A stretch of 14,815 nucleotides of DNA from Stephanodiscus triporus (GCA_036939755.1 JALLAZ010000498.1:1-14815), one strand, 5' to 3'. Counted from the stretch's first letter, positions 1 to 8,537 are shown. Notes: generated by a model not told the origin, from the letters alone. Numbers and translations are program-made.

Positions 1-39
1 CACCCTTTCCCGCCAGAAAAAACTGCTAACAAAAAATTG

Positions 40-77
40 GGACCAAAAAGTCCTAAGTAGGTAGGACCAAAAAAGAC
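40..77. repeat. Direct and inverted repeat in the 5' flank of the FIGNL1 gene
   Basis: The decamer ggaccaaaaa occurs at 40-49 and again at 64-73. Between the copies, gtccta (50-55) and taggac (62-67) form a 6-bp inverted repeat around a 6-nt loop. It lies about 30-65 bases upstream of the probable start codon, so it falls in the promoter or 5' UTR. An out-of-frame ATG at 89 lies 16 bases before the start at 105 and would be an overlapping upstream ORF if transcription begins before it. No function is known. Confidence 0.4.
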
Positions 78-104
78 GACTCCACTACATGGTGGTACCA
101 TACC

Positions 105-2919
105 ATGGCGGCCAGCAGCCCCGCATGCCAAGGCGGAAATGCCTCCGAGCCCATCGCCCCCCCCAAGAAAGGATACGCCGCCCAATACGAGCGGCTGCTC
201 ATCGAAGAGCTCTCCTTGAGGGATTTACAGAAAAAATTCCTGGACGAATCCAAGAAGTCGCCAACCTCCTCCCGCCACCACGCCATGACCAATGACGAAC
301 GGCTGCGACTCCTATCGAAACTTAAAATTCGCGCGTTGGTACACCGCGCGAACCTCCATGGCATGCTTTTGACCGCCCAGCACGCCGCCCACGAGGCGGC
401 GTCGGCCGACGCCCCGATCGAGTACGAGCGGGGACTGGAGCGTCCGGACTCTATGGACGCCCTCGCGGCACTGTGGGACGTGAAATCGCGCCAGCTCGAG
501 GATCTCGACGGCCTCATCCCCCTTTCCATCGACGAGGATTCCCTCGCGTGGAGGAGGCGTCGGTTTGCCTCGAAGATCGCCACGGGAATTGGGATCGACG
601 ACGCGGGGGGCGTCGTCGGGGCGAATGGGCCGATGACGATGGAGGCGTGCGTCGACGATTTCTTCGCGTCGTTCCCGGAATGCAGAGGGAGAGACGATCA
701 TTCGCTGTACGGTGAAACAGATGATGAATCCGACGACGATGAACACGACGAGATTCTCGACGAGTCGAGGCCGAAGACGAAGAAGAAACAAGCGAGGGAT
801 GCATGCGGGTCCAAGGAAGGACCAGTCGAGGTCACCTGCTCTTCCAGCTCGCCGTCGCCGGAAAGGCTGGAGCAGAAGACGATCATCGCATCGAATGGCG
901 GGAAGGGCTTGACGGCGAATATCACCTCCTCGGCCGATGCTATGCGTGATCAGAAGCGGTCGCCGCCTTACATTTCCGAGCAGTCCAGAAACCGGGGCTG
1001 TCAGCATCCTCAGGGCGGTATTGCGAACGAGTCGAACAATGCGTCGCAAGCGCAACACTGCCAATCGCGACGTCCTTCGTCGGATGATCACCCCAACAAT
1101 CCTTATCGAACCAACATTTCCGACCAATCTAGAAACTGGGGAAGCCAGTATCCTCAAAGCACTATCCTGAACGAGTCGAACAATGCCTCACAAGTGGAAC
1201 ATGGCCAATCGCGCCGTCCTTCATCAAATGATAATCCAAACAAGCATTGCCAAATACAGCAACGTAAAGGAGAGTCAAATAATTCGAGCCAATCGCATTA
1301 TCCACATCCACGGCAACGTACTTCAACGAACGAGTACATCAACAATCACTACCAGAGACAACAACATGGAGGTCCGCAACTCACTCGATGGCAGGATGAA
1401 CATCAAAATCGAAATTCACATCAGAATCAATCGTCGGCATTCGACTACGATGATAACAATTCATACGATAAATCTGAAGTAGCAGGAAAGAAGAATTCAT
1501 TTTGCACGGCGAAGGAGCTCATGCCGAGCTGCAATGACACGTCACGGGGTGGCAACCAGGGAGGAGGAGGGCGTGGCGGGCGCGAAGATGAATGGGACAA
1601 TTACAGCGGAGCAAACAATCGATCAACATCGTCCACAGCGCCATGCGCACCGCAACAATTGGTTCGGGCGGCGATACGAGGGCCGAAAGACAACATGTCC
1701 GTCGGATTGAAACGAAAATTCCAACCTCCCATGAAGCGCGAGGGCGGCGGGGTCAACAATTCCGGACAGAATTCGGGCAACAACGGTCCCAAGACTTCAA
1801 ACTCGGCAAATCGGCACGCGAACAGAGGCGGCGGGAGCGGCGGAAATGCGAACGAGGACGAGGAACTCCCTGAGGAACTGCGCGGGCTCGACAAGGAGTT
1901 GATCGAAAAGATAAACAACGAAATCGTCGACACGGGAGAGCAAGTCACCTTCGATGACATCGCTGGTTTGAAACACGCGAAAGAGACCGTGAACGAGCTC
2001 GTGATCATGCCCATGATACGTCCTGATTTGTTCACGGGCCTGCGCGCGTGTCCCAAGGGGTTGCTACTCTTTGGGCCGCCGGGAACTGGTACGGCCCCAA
2101 CGGTTTTCAGCGCACGCCAATTTTCGTTCATTCCTCTGTTGTCCAATAGCTCATTGCTACTTTGATATCGACCCAGGCAAAACATTGATCGGGAAAGCCA
2201 TCGCCCACGAAAGTCGAGCGACCTTCTTTTCAATTTCAAGTTCGTCCCTCACAAGTAAATGGATCGGGGAAGGAGAAAAGTTAGTTCGCACTCTTTTCGC
2301 CGTGGCATCCTATCGTGCCCCATCCGTGGTATTCATCGACGAGGTAGATTCCATGCTGACGCAACGCAAGGCAGACGAAAACGAGGCCAGTAGACGCATC
2401 AAGACGGAATTCCTCGTCCAGCTCGATGGAGCCGGCAATGGCAGGAAGGGACAGGTGTTGGTCATCGGCGCGACAAATAGGCCGCAGGAGTTAGACGATG
2501 CCGCACGCCGACGATTTGTGAAGAAGTTGTATATACCCTTGCCTGACCTAGCCGGACGAGAAGCGCTGATAGCTAATCTCCTGAAAAAAAATGATCACAC
2601 CTTGACCGATGCGCAGCTGGCTCAACTTGCCAAGGACTCCGAGGGCTTCAGCGGCGCGGATTTGAAGATTTTGTGCACCGAGGCAGCCATGGGACCCTTA
2701 CGGAGCATTGGCGCCAAGGCGATGGAAATCAATCCGAAGGACGTCCCTCCCATTTCGCATAAGCATTTTCGCCAAGCACTTCGCCAGGTTAACCCGAGTG
2801 TTGCCCAATCTGATCTTGCTTCTCACCTAGAGTGGAATAACACTTACGGTAGCATGGTTGGCCACCGCAGTGATGACAGTAGTCAAGAGAGCGATACAGG
2901 AATTGTTGACGATGTATGA
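105..2919 (+). CDS. FIGNL1: Fidgetin-like AAA ATPase, FIGNL1 type (two exons)
   Basis: Exons 105-2088 and 2177-2919 give a 908-residue protein. The intron splits the Walker A codon for Gly662, and removing it restores GPPGTGKT (657-664). The rest of the AAA domain reads as FIGNL1: Walker B VVFIDE (712-717), sensor GATNRP (from 759), arginine-finger triplet R772-R774, and a C-terminal Vps4-type helix with WNNTYGSM. Family knowledge: FIGNL1 is a nuclear hexameric ATPase that removes RAD51 from DNA and limits crossovers. Two motifs upstream of the ATPase match animal FIGNL1 as I recall it: FCTAKEL (466-472), resembling the FxxA RAD51-binding motif, and KFQPP (538-542), matching the KFVPP segment. 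The protein is longer than the roughly 670-residue human one because residues 200-600 are expanded, N/S/Q/H-rich and repetitive. The start at 105 has a favourable accATGg context. The next in-frame Met (about residue 61) is a less likely start. Confidence 0.9.
972..1403 (+). repeat. Tandem 144-bp (48-codon) repeat inside the FIGNL1 coding region
   Basis: Copy 1 begins at 972 (ISEQSRN) and copy 2 at 1116 (ISDQSRN), exactly 144 bases apart. They share ESNNASQ, QSRRPSS and similar DNA throughout. A third, more diverged unit follows (ESNNSSQ at 1272, then an H/P/N/Q-rich stretch). It is 99 rather than 144 bases after the equivalent point in copy 2, so it is shortened. The frame is kept. The region is more A-rich than the flanking GC-rich exon and encodes a low-complexity, probably disordered linker. 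Confidence 0.85.
2089..2176 (+). other. Intron 1 of the FIGNL1 gene (88 bp)
   Basis: Donor gtacgg at 2089, acceptor cccag ending at 2176, phase 1. Splicing joins g (2088) to gc (2177-2178) to make Gly662 of the P-loop, then Lys663 and Thr664. Reading through would end at a stop in the intron and destroy the ATP-binding site, so the boundary is well fixed by protein homology. Confidence 0.93.
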
Positions 2920-2942
2920 CATACAAGTTCTGAGACATAATC

Positions 2943-2958
2943 TACTCTCTAGAGAGTA
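2943..2958. repeat. Perfect 16-bp palindrome after FIGNL1
   Basis: tactctctagagagta equals its own reverse complement with no spacer. It starts 24 bases after the FIGNL1 stop codon, so it is probably in the 3' UTR. In RNA it could not form a tight hairpin without opening central bases. A DNA-binding site or chance are both possible. Confidence 0.55.
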
Positions 2959-3185
2959 CGATACTCGTTAAACCCAAAGTTACACAGCTTAACCACAACT
3001 GCTCCGATGCTTAATGGGCTCTTCCAGCTGAACTACTTTGTGTATCACATGAATACTAATGTACACTATGCAGAGCCACCTTCTGGTGCTCATTGACATT
3101 ATTTTCTTTCAGTTTGCCATTAGAGTTATCATATGTAAGTACAGCCGTCATTTTTTAGAGAATCACGATGATATCCATCCTATTC

Positions 3186-3260
3186 GAAGGTGTTGCTCAG
3201 CTGGTTGAGGATTGGCACGTGCCGTCAAAAACTAGCAATCCAAATTTGAGATGAAGACCA
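3186..3260 (+). pseudogene. tRNA-like relic (possible tRNA pseudogene or SINE head)
   Basis: The spacing of a tRNA is preserved. The D arm is gctc (3195-3198) / gagg (3207-3210) around agctggtt. The anticodon stem ttggc (3212-3216) / gtcaa (3224-3228) pairs at all five positions, one being G-T, with a 7-nt loop. A 5-nt variable loop precedes a T arm whose loop tccaaat (3239-3245) fits the TTCRANY pattern except at one base. Against a functional gene: the acceptor stem does not pair at all, position 33 is C rather than T, and the T stem has only three good pairs. The anticodon position reads gtg. Confidence 0.35.
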
Positions 3261-3475
3261 AATTACAGATGGGTCTCTCAGCTCTCAGCTGGCTCTAGAG
3301 ATATCGTAAGTAGAGCGAGCTGTCCAAGATAACTGCCTCCACGTGGCTTATGACTTCCAACTTTCCCGCAACCTCCTGCCGGGCGGCATGCGTCACTCTC
3401 CCTCTAATTTTTTTTTATTCGCGCTCAAAGCGCTTCTCTCGCCCACACACCCTCCGCCACAGCGACCTCCTGACC

Positions 3476-3636
3476 ATGAAGTGCGGCATCACGAGCGTCG
3501 CGGCCGCCCTCCTCCTATCGGGGGGATCCTCCGCCTTCACGGTTCAGCGTCCGTCGTCGTGCGCGCCCTCGCGGCCGACGAGGCCGCGGGAGGTCCTCAA
3601 CGACGCCCATCCCGCCGTCGCCAGGCCGTCGTCGTC

Positions 3637-3669
<33 letters not shown>

Positions 3670-4561
3670 CCGCCGCCGCCAACCCGCCTCGTCCCTCTTC
3701 ATGGGCCGCGCCGCCGCCGTCCGCGCCGCGACCAAGGGCAAGACTGACGCCAAGAAGGCCAAGATCAATGGGTACTATGGGAAGAAGATCATCATGGCCG
3801 TGAAGCAGGGTGGCAGCAGCGATCCGGTGGCCAATACGCAATTGGCGGCCCTGATCAAGGCGGCAAAAAATAACAGCGTTCCCATGGATGTAAGGAGCGC
3901 AACCAACTACGATCTCCGTTTTATTCCTTTGTTTGTTCGTTCGCATTTTCTCGTTGTTGAGTGTTCCGCGGATGGTATCCTCTGACCTCCATCTGTTCCC
4001 CCCCCCTCCCTTCAAAAATAGAACATCACCCGGGCGATCAAGCGCGCCACCGAGAAGGACGCCGGCGACTTCGCCGAATCGACGTTCGAGGCCTACGGTC
4101 ACGGTGGCGCGTCTATGATAATCAACGTCCTGTCCGACAATCCCAACCGCTCCACCGCCGAGGTCAAGAGCGCGATAAGCAAGAAGAACGGCAAAATCGC
4201 CGAGTCTGGATCGGTCTTGTTCATGTATGACCTGAAGGGGAAGATCGTCATACCGTCCGCGAACGTCGACGAGGAGGCGCTGCTCATGGCCGCAATCGAC
4301 AACGACGTCAGCGATGTGGAGCTTGTCGAGGGGGATGAGGAGGGGACGAGCGTGGTGTACACCGACCCGAAGGAGACGGGGGCCATGTTCGAGGCGCTTG
4401 GGTCGATGGGACTCGCGGAAGGGGCGAAGATGAGCCTGTCTTACGTGAGTAAGGCCCCGGTGGAGTGCAGCGACGAGGACTTCGAGAAGAATATGGCGAT
4501 CATAGACGCGCTCGAGGAACTGGACGATGTCGATAGCGTGGAGCACAACATGTCGAATTGA
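3476..4561 (+). CDS. Plastid-targeted YebC/TACO1-family protein (two exons)
   Basis: Exons 3476-3889 and 4022-4561 encode 317 residues. Residues 1-20 form a signal peptide (hydrophobic VAAALLL core) ending at SSA|F. The F-initiated, S/R/P-rich segment that follows is a typical diatom plastid transit peptide; it contains 14 consecutive serines (52-65). The YebC domain runs from about residue 77 to the C-terminus: a Lys/Ala-rich N-terminal helix region, NITRAIKRA (from 139) across the splice site, and the family signature YGHGGASMIINVLSDNPNR (163-181). Bacterial YebC and mitochondrial TACO1 were first called transcription regulators and are now reported to act on ribosomes, helping translation of difficult (e.g. 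proline-rich) sequences. A matching role in plastid translation is inferred. An earlier in-frame ATG at 3350 would bury the signal peptide, so 3476 is preferred. Confidence 0.9.
3629..3670 (+). repeat. TCG trinucleotide repeat encoding 14 serines
   Basis: Fourteen serine codons in a row, mostly TCG with two TCC, lie in the transit-peptide part of the YebC-like gene. Length variation here would change only the disposable presequence, so it should be tolerated. Confidence 0.9.
3890..4021 (+). other. Intron of the YebC-like gene (132 bp)
   Basis: Donor gtaagg at 3890 and acceptor aaatag ending at 4021, phase 0. A pyrimidine-rich tract (ttccccccccctccc) precedes the acceptor. Joining Asp138 to Asn139 rebuilds the conserved VPMDNITRAIKRA segment of YebC proteins; the unspliced frame stops at 3985. 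Confidence 0.92.
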
Positions 4562-4945
4562 TGAATGGGTTGTTGGAGATATGGCCCATCAGCATTATCA
4601 AGTGAGCGCAATGGAAATAATTTGTAATTGTGAAATGTTTAAGAATTTCTGCAGTATATTTTTTGGTCATATTTGATGAGTCATTACGATACGTTAGGAA
4701 CAAATCTCCCTGTTAAATCCAAGGAGCTCGATTGAAAAGAAAGTTGCCAAGCCACGAGAATGGTCCCGAATGACCCCGCACCTTACGGAGGCTGCCTCCG
4801 ATTGCTTTGATACGTGATTTAATATTGATGATAATATTCAAAAGTAAAGCAGCGATCTCAAGTTATTTAATCAATGCGCTCAACGAGCTAAAATATCTCA
4901 TACAAATTTATTTCACAACCATTACAACGACCGAATCTCATTCCT
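4562..4945. other. Convergent 3' region between the YebC-like and sorting nexin genes (384 bp)
   Basis: AT-rich, with no supported gene. It must contain both 3' UTRs and both poly(A) sites. On the minus strand, AATAAA occurs at 4912-4907, about 34 bases past the sorting nexin stop, and is a possible poly(A) signal. A compact hairpin, cggagg (4786-4791) / cctccg (4795-4800), with a 3-nt loop lies in the middle of the region. Confidence 0.5.
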
Positions 4946-6814
4946 TCATTCTTCGGGCAATACATCACGGTAACGTATTGCCCCGTTCAACATCGACGAC
5001 TCAAGGACATTCCTGCTGTACGCGTCATTCGCAGGTTCTGGCGGCGGCGGATATGTCGGCATCGGCATGTTCTCAAAGTGAACAGCCTCGATCCCACCCC
5101 CCGACGAACCGGCGCCGGCTTTGCCCTCCCTCAGGGCCGCGGCCTCCCGGGCGAAGGAACTCCCGTTAAACGTGGATGCGTCGATGCCCTCGACCTCCGG
5201 GAGCAACGAGGACCAAACGTCGCTCATGGCATCGTAATGCTCCTTCTGCGCCCTGACGAATTCCGACATCGTGGCGTACATCTCCACGGCGTACTCGCGC
5301 CTGAAACGATCGACCTCCCTCAGCACGCGCGCGGACACCTCGTCGTAATTCGCCCTTGCCTCGATCGCCGCCGCCTCCGCGCGGCACAGGGACGCCTCGG
5401 CCCCGATCGCCCTCTGATGATCGCCCGATATGCGATACCTGTGCAGGCTCGCCCTCTTGGAATCGACAGCGTTCAGGCAGGTGCTGTACGTGACGAGGCG
5501 GCTGTTCCTCTTCGACAGCGCCACCCTCGCTGCCCGGACCACGCGTAGGTGATCGCGTATCGGCTCGAGGAATCGTGCCGACCAACCCCCGCGCTCGTCG
5601 TCGCGACTGGTCGAGCACGATGCCGAGGCGCGGTCGGCGGCCCGACCGATCAGTCGGAACGCCATCCCGATGCCGCTCGATCGGGGGGTGGACGACGCGT
5701 CGTCGTCGTCGTCGTCGTCGTTCACCCCCCCCCCTCCCGCGCCGTCGACCTCGTCGTCGACGCGGGCGAGGGCGTCGCACCCGAGACCGAATTCCAACAT
5801 GCACGAGGATACGTCGACGTCGTTCCGTACCAACCTCGACGCCTGCGCCTCGATGCGACATAATCCCGCCTCGAGGGCCTCGACGTGGTGCGTCGCTCGC
5901 TCGAAGATCGCGTCGTCCGGCATCCGCGCCGTCGCTCCCTGCATCGTCGTCTTCTTCTCCTTGATCCATTTTTTGAGCCCCGCCGCCTTCTTCGCGGTGA
6001 GCTTCTCCATCGTCCCCCCCCCCCTATTTTCCGCCGCCGCCGGGGAGGGGGGATGATCCCGCGCATCGTGCGGAGGATGGCAATTCGTCTCCATCTCGTT
6101 CCCGTCGTACGCGTGATGCGGCGGGCCGCCGTGCTCGTCCTCGACGTTCGGGTTGGACCCGCCGCCGCCGCCGCCGCGGGAGGAAGAAGAAGAAGACGAC
6201 GATCCCCCGCCGCCGTCCCTCAACGCCTTCTTGAATTCGGCGTCGGACCCTCCCAGGAACACGATCAGGCACTCTGCGTCCGCGAGCTCCGGATTGCGCA
6301 CCGCGCGACGGAGGAATGCCTCGAGCTGTGAACGACGCTCCTCGATGAACGTCCCGTCGAAGAGGGACGATCCCGCGCGCCTGTGCTTGTCCGGCAGGGG
6401 AGGCACGATCGATCCCGGACGCTCCTTGTGCATCCTCTCGAAGAGCCAGCAGAATTCGGAGTACCGACGATTCGCGGACGTCGGGTGGGACATGGGCGGG
6501 GGGGAATGCGACGACGACCGGGCGAGGAGGGGGGGGTCGCACGCGACGCGATACGACGTGTACTTGCCCTTGATGCCCTCGGCGCACTGGACGGGATCCG
6601 AGACCGTGACGACGTGTCGTTGGCGCGCGGCGGGGGGGCCCTCGCATCCGGCCTGGCTGGCGCGGGCGCGGGCGAGCGGGATCATCATCGGGAGGCCGCC
6701 GCCGTCGCCGTCGCCGTCGCCGTCGACCTTGACGGTGTCGAGGGCTGCGTCTTGTTCGTTGCCGTCAGCGGCGACGCTGCATGCGCCGGGAGATGAAGCG
6801 TTGCGGGGACTCAT
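4946..6814 (-). CDS. PX-BAR sorting nexin, SNX1/Vps5-like
   Basis: An intronless 622-residue protein. The PX domain spans about 66-198: a VVTVSDPV strand, the phosphoinositide-binding RRYSEF (117-122), the proline loop PPLPDK (138-143), then FIEERRSQLEAFL. A 15-20 residue S/P/H-rich insert (about 97-115) separates the early PX strands from RRYSEF. A Gly/Ser linker (200-270) leads to a Vps5-type BAR region (about 275-540) of long amphipathic helices; its last helices (REVDRFRREY ... VWSSLLPEVE) resemble SNX1/SNX2. Family role: such proteins bind PI3P on endosomes, dimerise, tubulate membrane and work with retromer in cargo retrieval. A poly-Asp loop (366-372) is inserted within the BAR region, and the C-terminus has an unusual tail after the BAR (about 545-622). 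Orthology to SNX1/Vps5, rather than another PX-BAR protein, is probable but not proven. Confidence 0.85.
   Translation of the reverse strand: MSPRNASSPGACSVAADGNEQDAALDTVKVDGDGDGDGGGLPMMIPLARARASQAGCEGPPAARQRHVVTVSDPVQCAEGIKGKYTSYRVACDPPLLARSSSHSPPPMSHPTSANRRYSEFCWLFERMHKERPGSIVPPLPDKHRRAGSSLFDGTFIEERRSQLEAFLRRAVRNPELADAECLIVFLGGSDAEFKKALRDGGGGSSSSSSSSRGGGGGGSNPNVEDEHGGPPHHAYDGNEMETNCHPPHDARDHPPSPAAAENRGGGTMEKLTAKKAAGLKKWIKEKKTTMQGATARMPDDAIFERATHHVEALEAGLCRIEAQASRLVRNDVDVSSCMLEFGLGCDALARVDDEVDGAGGGGVNDDDDDDDASSTPRSSGIGMAFRLIGRAADRASASCSTSRDDERGGWSARFLEPIRDHLRVVRAARVALSKRNSRLVTYSTCLNAVDSKRASLHRYRISGDHQRAIGAEASLCRAEAAAIEARANYDEVSARVLREVDRFRREYAVEMYATMSEFVRAQKEHYDAMSDVWSSLLPEVEGIDASTFNGSSFAREAAALREGKAGAGSSGGGIEAVHFENMPMPTYPPPPEPANDAYSRNVLESSMLNGAIRYRDVLPEE
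5698..5720 (-). repeat. GAC trinucleotide repeat encoding poly-aspartate
   Basis: On the minus strand a run of GAC codons gives seven aspartates in a loop inserted in the BAR region of the sorting nexin. A C-rich run (minus-strand GGG/GGT glycine codons) follows directly at 5724 onward. Confidence 0.85.
6698..6726 (-). repeat. Hexanucleotide repeat encoding (Asp-Gly)n
   Basis: Repeats of gccgtc on the plus strand encode alternating Asp-Gly on the minus strand (residues 31-38 of the sorting nexin), in the disordered N-terminus before the PX domain. Confidence 0.8.
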
Positions 6815-7139
6815 GAAGAAATACTTAATTATAATAGCGATGGCGACGAGGTGACGGAATTATCTTATCAGTTATCGTTGATCGTTGGGGGTGGGGGCGG
6901 GTGGCTTGTCTGCTGTGCCTCTAGACAACGAGGCTTCCTTCAAGTCTTGGAGGCTTCTCTACTACCTACTCTGTCTGTGGTTGGTAAAGTTCGGAGTGTC
7001 ACTTTTCAGCGAAAGTACTCGCTCACTTCCCGCCCAAGATAAGAAAGTTGTGACGTATTATTTTAGTCGGTCATCAAAAAATACCTAATAATGGTAAATC
7101 TTTGACGGAGTTACTGCATCTGCATCACCAACATCAACC
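6815..7139. promoter_or_regulatory. Divergent intergenic region of the sorting nexin and biotin synthase genes (325 bp)
   Basis: The two start codons face away from each other, so this stretch must hold both promoters and 5' UTRs. It is less GC-rich than the genes. A TGACGT box at 7051-7056, 84 bases before the BioB start, is the core bound by bZIP factors and is known from CO2/cAMP-responsive diatom promoters; one six-base match alone is weak evidence. No clear TATA box was found. Confidence 0.5.
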
Positions 7140-8537
7140 ATGACGGCCATCAGCAACGCCCTCAGGAGAGGATCCGTCGCGGCGGCCCTCCGCCGCTCTC
7201 ACCCCCCTCGCCTTCCATCTTCGGTAGCAGTTCTCGTCGCCGCGTCCTCTCGATCCCTCTCCACCAATCCTCGTCAGGTGGTCGTCGACAACTTCGTGTC
7301 GTCGTCTCCCCCGCCGACGCCGCAGCGACGATGGCAGCAGCGAGACGACGACGTCGACGTCGAGATCATGCGCCACCCCAACGACGTCAACGATCGCAAC
7401 GCCAACTACATCGACGAACGGGGACGGTCCATGTCGGGCGTCGTCTCCGCGGTCCGGCACGACTGGACTAGGTCCGAGATCGCCGAGGTATACTCCCTCC
7501 CCTTCCACGAGCTCATGTACCGCGCGTCGACGGTTCACAGGATGTACTGGGACCCGTCCGAGGTGCAGCAGTGCACGCTCCTTTCGATCAAGACGGGTGG
7601 GTGCACCGAGGACTGCTCGTACTGCAGCCAGAGCACCCGTCACAAGACATTCGTCAAGCCGACGCCGACCATGAAGGTGCGGGAGGTCCTCGAGGCGGCC
7701 GCCCGGGCGAAGGACGCGGGGTCCACCCGCTTCTGCATGGGCGCGGCGTGGCGAGAATTGGGGAACAAGAAGAACGCGTTCGGGCACATACTCGAGATGG
7801 TGCGGGGCGTGAACGGGATGGGACTCGAGGTTTGCTGCACCCTCGGCATGCTCGACGCCGATCAGGCCCGGCAGCTCAAGGAGGCGGGACTCACGGCGTA
7901 CAACCACAACCTCGACACGAGTCCCGAGCACTATCCCAACGTCATCACGACGCGCACGTATCAGGACCGCCTCGAGACGATCGCGAACGTCAGGGACGCG
8001 GGGATAAGCGTTTGCTGCGGGGGCATCCTCGGCCTCGGCGAGAAGGAGTCCGATCGGGTGGGATTGCTCCACGTCCTAGCGACGATGCCGGAACACCCCG
8101 AGAGCGTCCCGATCAACGCCCTCGTCGCAGTCGAGGGGACGCCCCTCGGCGACGCCGCCGCCTCCGCCGAGGGCGACGACGCGAAGAAGGCCGAGGGAAT
8201 CGCCGACGTCGACGCGTTCGACATGGCGCGCATGATCGCGACGGCGCGCATCGTCATGCCCCGTACCATGGTCCGACTTAGCGCCGGTCGGCTGTCCTTC
8301 ACGGACGCCGAGCAATTCCTCATGTTCCAGGCGGGGGCCAACTCGATCTTCAACGGCGACAAGCTCCTAACGACCGACAATCCGAAGTTCGACGCGGATG
8401 CCGCGCTCTTCCGGAAACTCGGCTTCGTGGGCAAGCCGGCGCACGCAGGTCCGAGGGTCGCGCCGTCGGAGGTCTCGGGACTGGTGGAGATCACGAGGGT
8501 GAGCGGTGGGGCGGAGGACGAGCGACAGTATGCGTGA
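7140..8537 (+). CDS. bioB: Biotin synthase, probably mitochondrial
   Basis: A 465-residue single-exon radical-SAM enzyme that inserts sulfur into dethiobiotin, the last step of biotin synthesis. The radical-SAM [4Fe-4S] motif is CTEDCSYC, with ligands C155, C159 and C162. The other biotin-synthase hallmarks are present: RFCMGAAW, YNHNLDTSPE, ISVCCGGILGLGE and MVRLSAGR. These supply the remaining Cys and Arg ligands of the sacrificial [2Fe-2S] cluster. The C-terminal ANSIFNGDKLLTT is also typical. The first 45 residues are rich in Arg, Ser and Ala with almost no acidic residues, as in mitochondrial presequences, and lack the hydrophobic core of the plastid signal peptides seen elsewhere in this window. 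Compared with the roughly 346-residue E. coli enzyme, the extra length is the N-terminal 110 residues plus an acidic/Ala-rich insert (AAASAEGDDAKKAEG) before the final third. Eukaryotic biotin synthase is usually called BIO2. Confidence 0.95.
   Translation: MTAISNALRRGSVAAALRRSHPPRLPSSVAVLVAASSRSLSTNPRQVVVDNFVSSSPPPTPQRRWQQRDDDVDVEIMRHPNDVNDRNANYIDERGRSMSGVVSAVRHDWTRSEIAEVYSLPFHELMYRASTVHRMYWDPSEVQQCTLLSIKTGGCTEDCSYCSQSTRHKTFVKPTPTMKVREVLEAAARAKDAGSTRFCMGAAWRELGNKKNAFGHILEMVRGVNGMGLEVCCTLGMLDADQARQLKEAGLTAYNHNLDTSPEHYPNVITTRTYQDRLETIANVRDAGISVCCGGILGLGEKESDRVGLLHVLATMPEHPESVPINALVAVEGTPLGDAAASAEGDDAKKAEGIADVDAFDMARMIATARIVMPRTMVRLSAGRLSFTDAEQFLMFQAGANSIFNGDKLLTTDNPKFDADAALFRKLGFVGKPAHAGPRVAPSEVSGLVEITRVSGGAEDERQYA

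Larger units (their letters stand above)
2920..3475. other. Intergenic region between FIGNL1 and the YebC-like gene (556 bp)
   Basis: No credible coding sequence. It must hold the 3' end of FIGNL1 and the promoter of the plastid YebC-like gene. Visible contents are a perfect 16-bp palindrome at 2943-2958 (tactctct/agagagta), a tRNA-like relic at about 3186-3260, and a CACGTG box inside ccacgtgg at 3339-3346. A second CACGTG lies at 3216-3221 within the tRNA-like element. No clear TATA box or poly(A) signal was recognised. Confidence 0.6.

Noticed and set aside
1601..2239. Minus-strand open frame of 212 codons over the FIGNL1 splice site
   Set aside because: It opposes the AAA domain and intron of FIGNL1; its Ser/Pro/Phe-rich translation has no domain, and the sense strand is explained by strong homology.
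2071..2919. Separate small AAA protein starting at 2071
   Set aside because: The frame's first residues come from exon 1 DNA read out of frame and from the intron. Splicing 2088 to 2177 joins it to the upstream ORF and restores Walker A.
2973..3042. tRNA-like sequence on the minus strand
   Set aside because: It has a perfect D arm (gttc/gagc) and an acceptor stem pairing at 6 of 7 positions, but no anticodon stem can be drawn, the T loop lacks the TTCRANY pattern, and the length is two bases short. At most a relic.
3515..4546. Long open frame of 343 codons on the minus strand
   Set aside because: Antisense to the YebC-like gene and its intron; Arg/Gly/His-rich with no recognisable domain. 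GC-rich coding DNA with few antisense stops gives such shadows.
4761..4772. 12-mer tggtcccgaatg shared with 14520-14531
   Set aside because: Several exact 12-base matches are expected by chance in 15 kb, and the flanks do not match.
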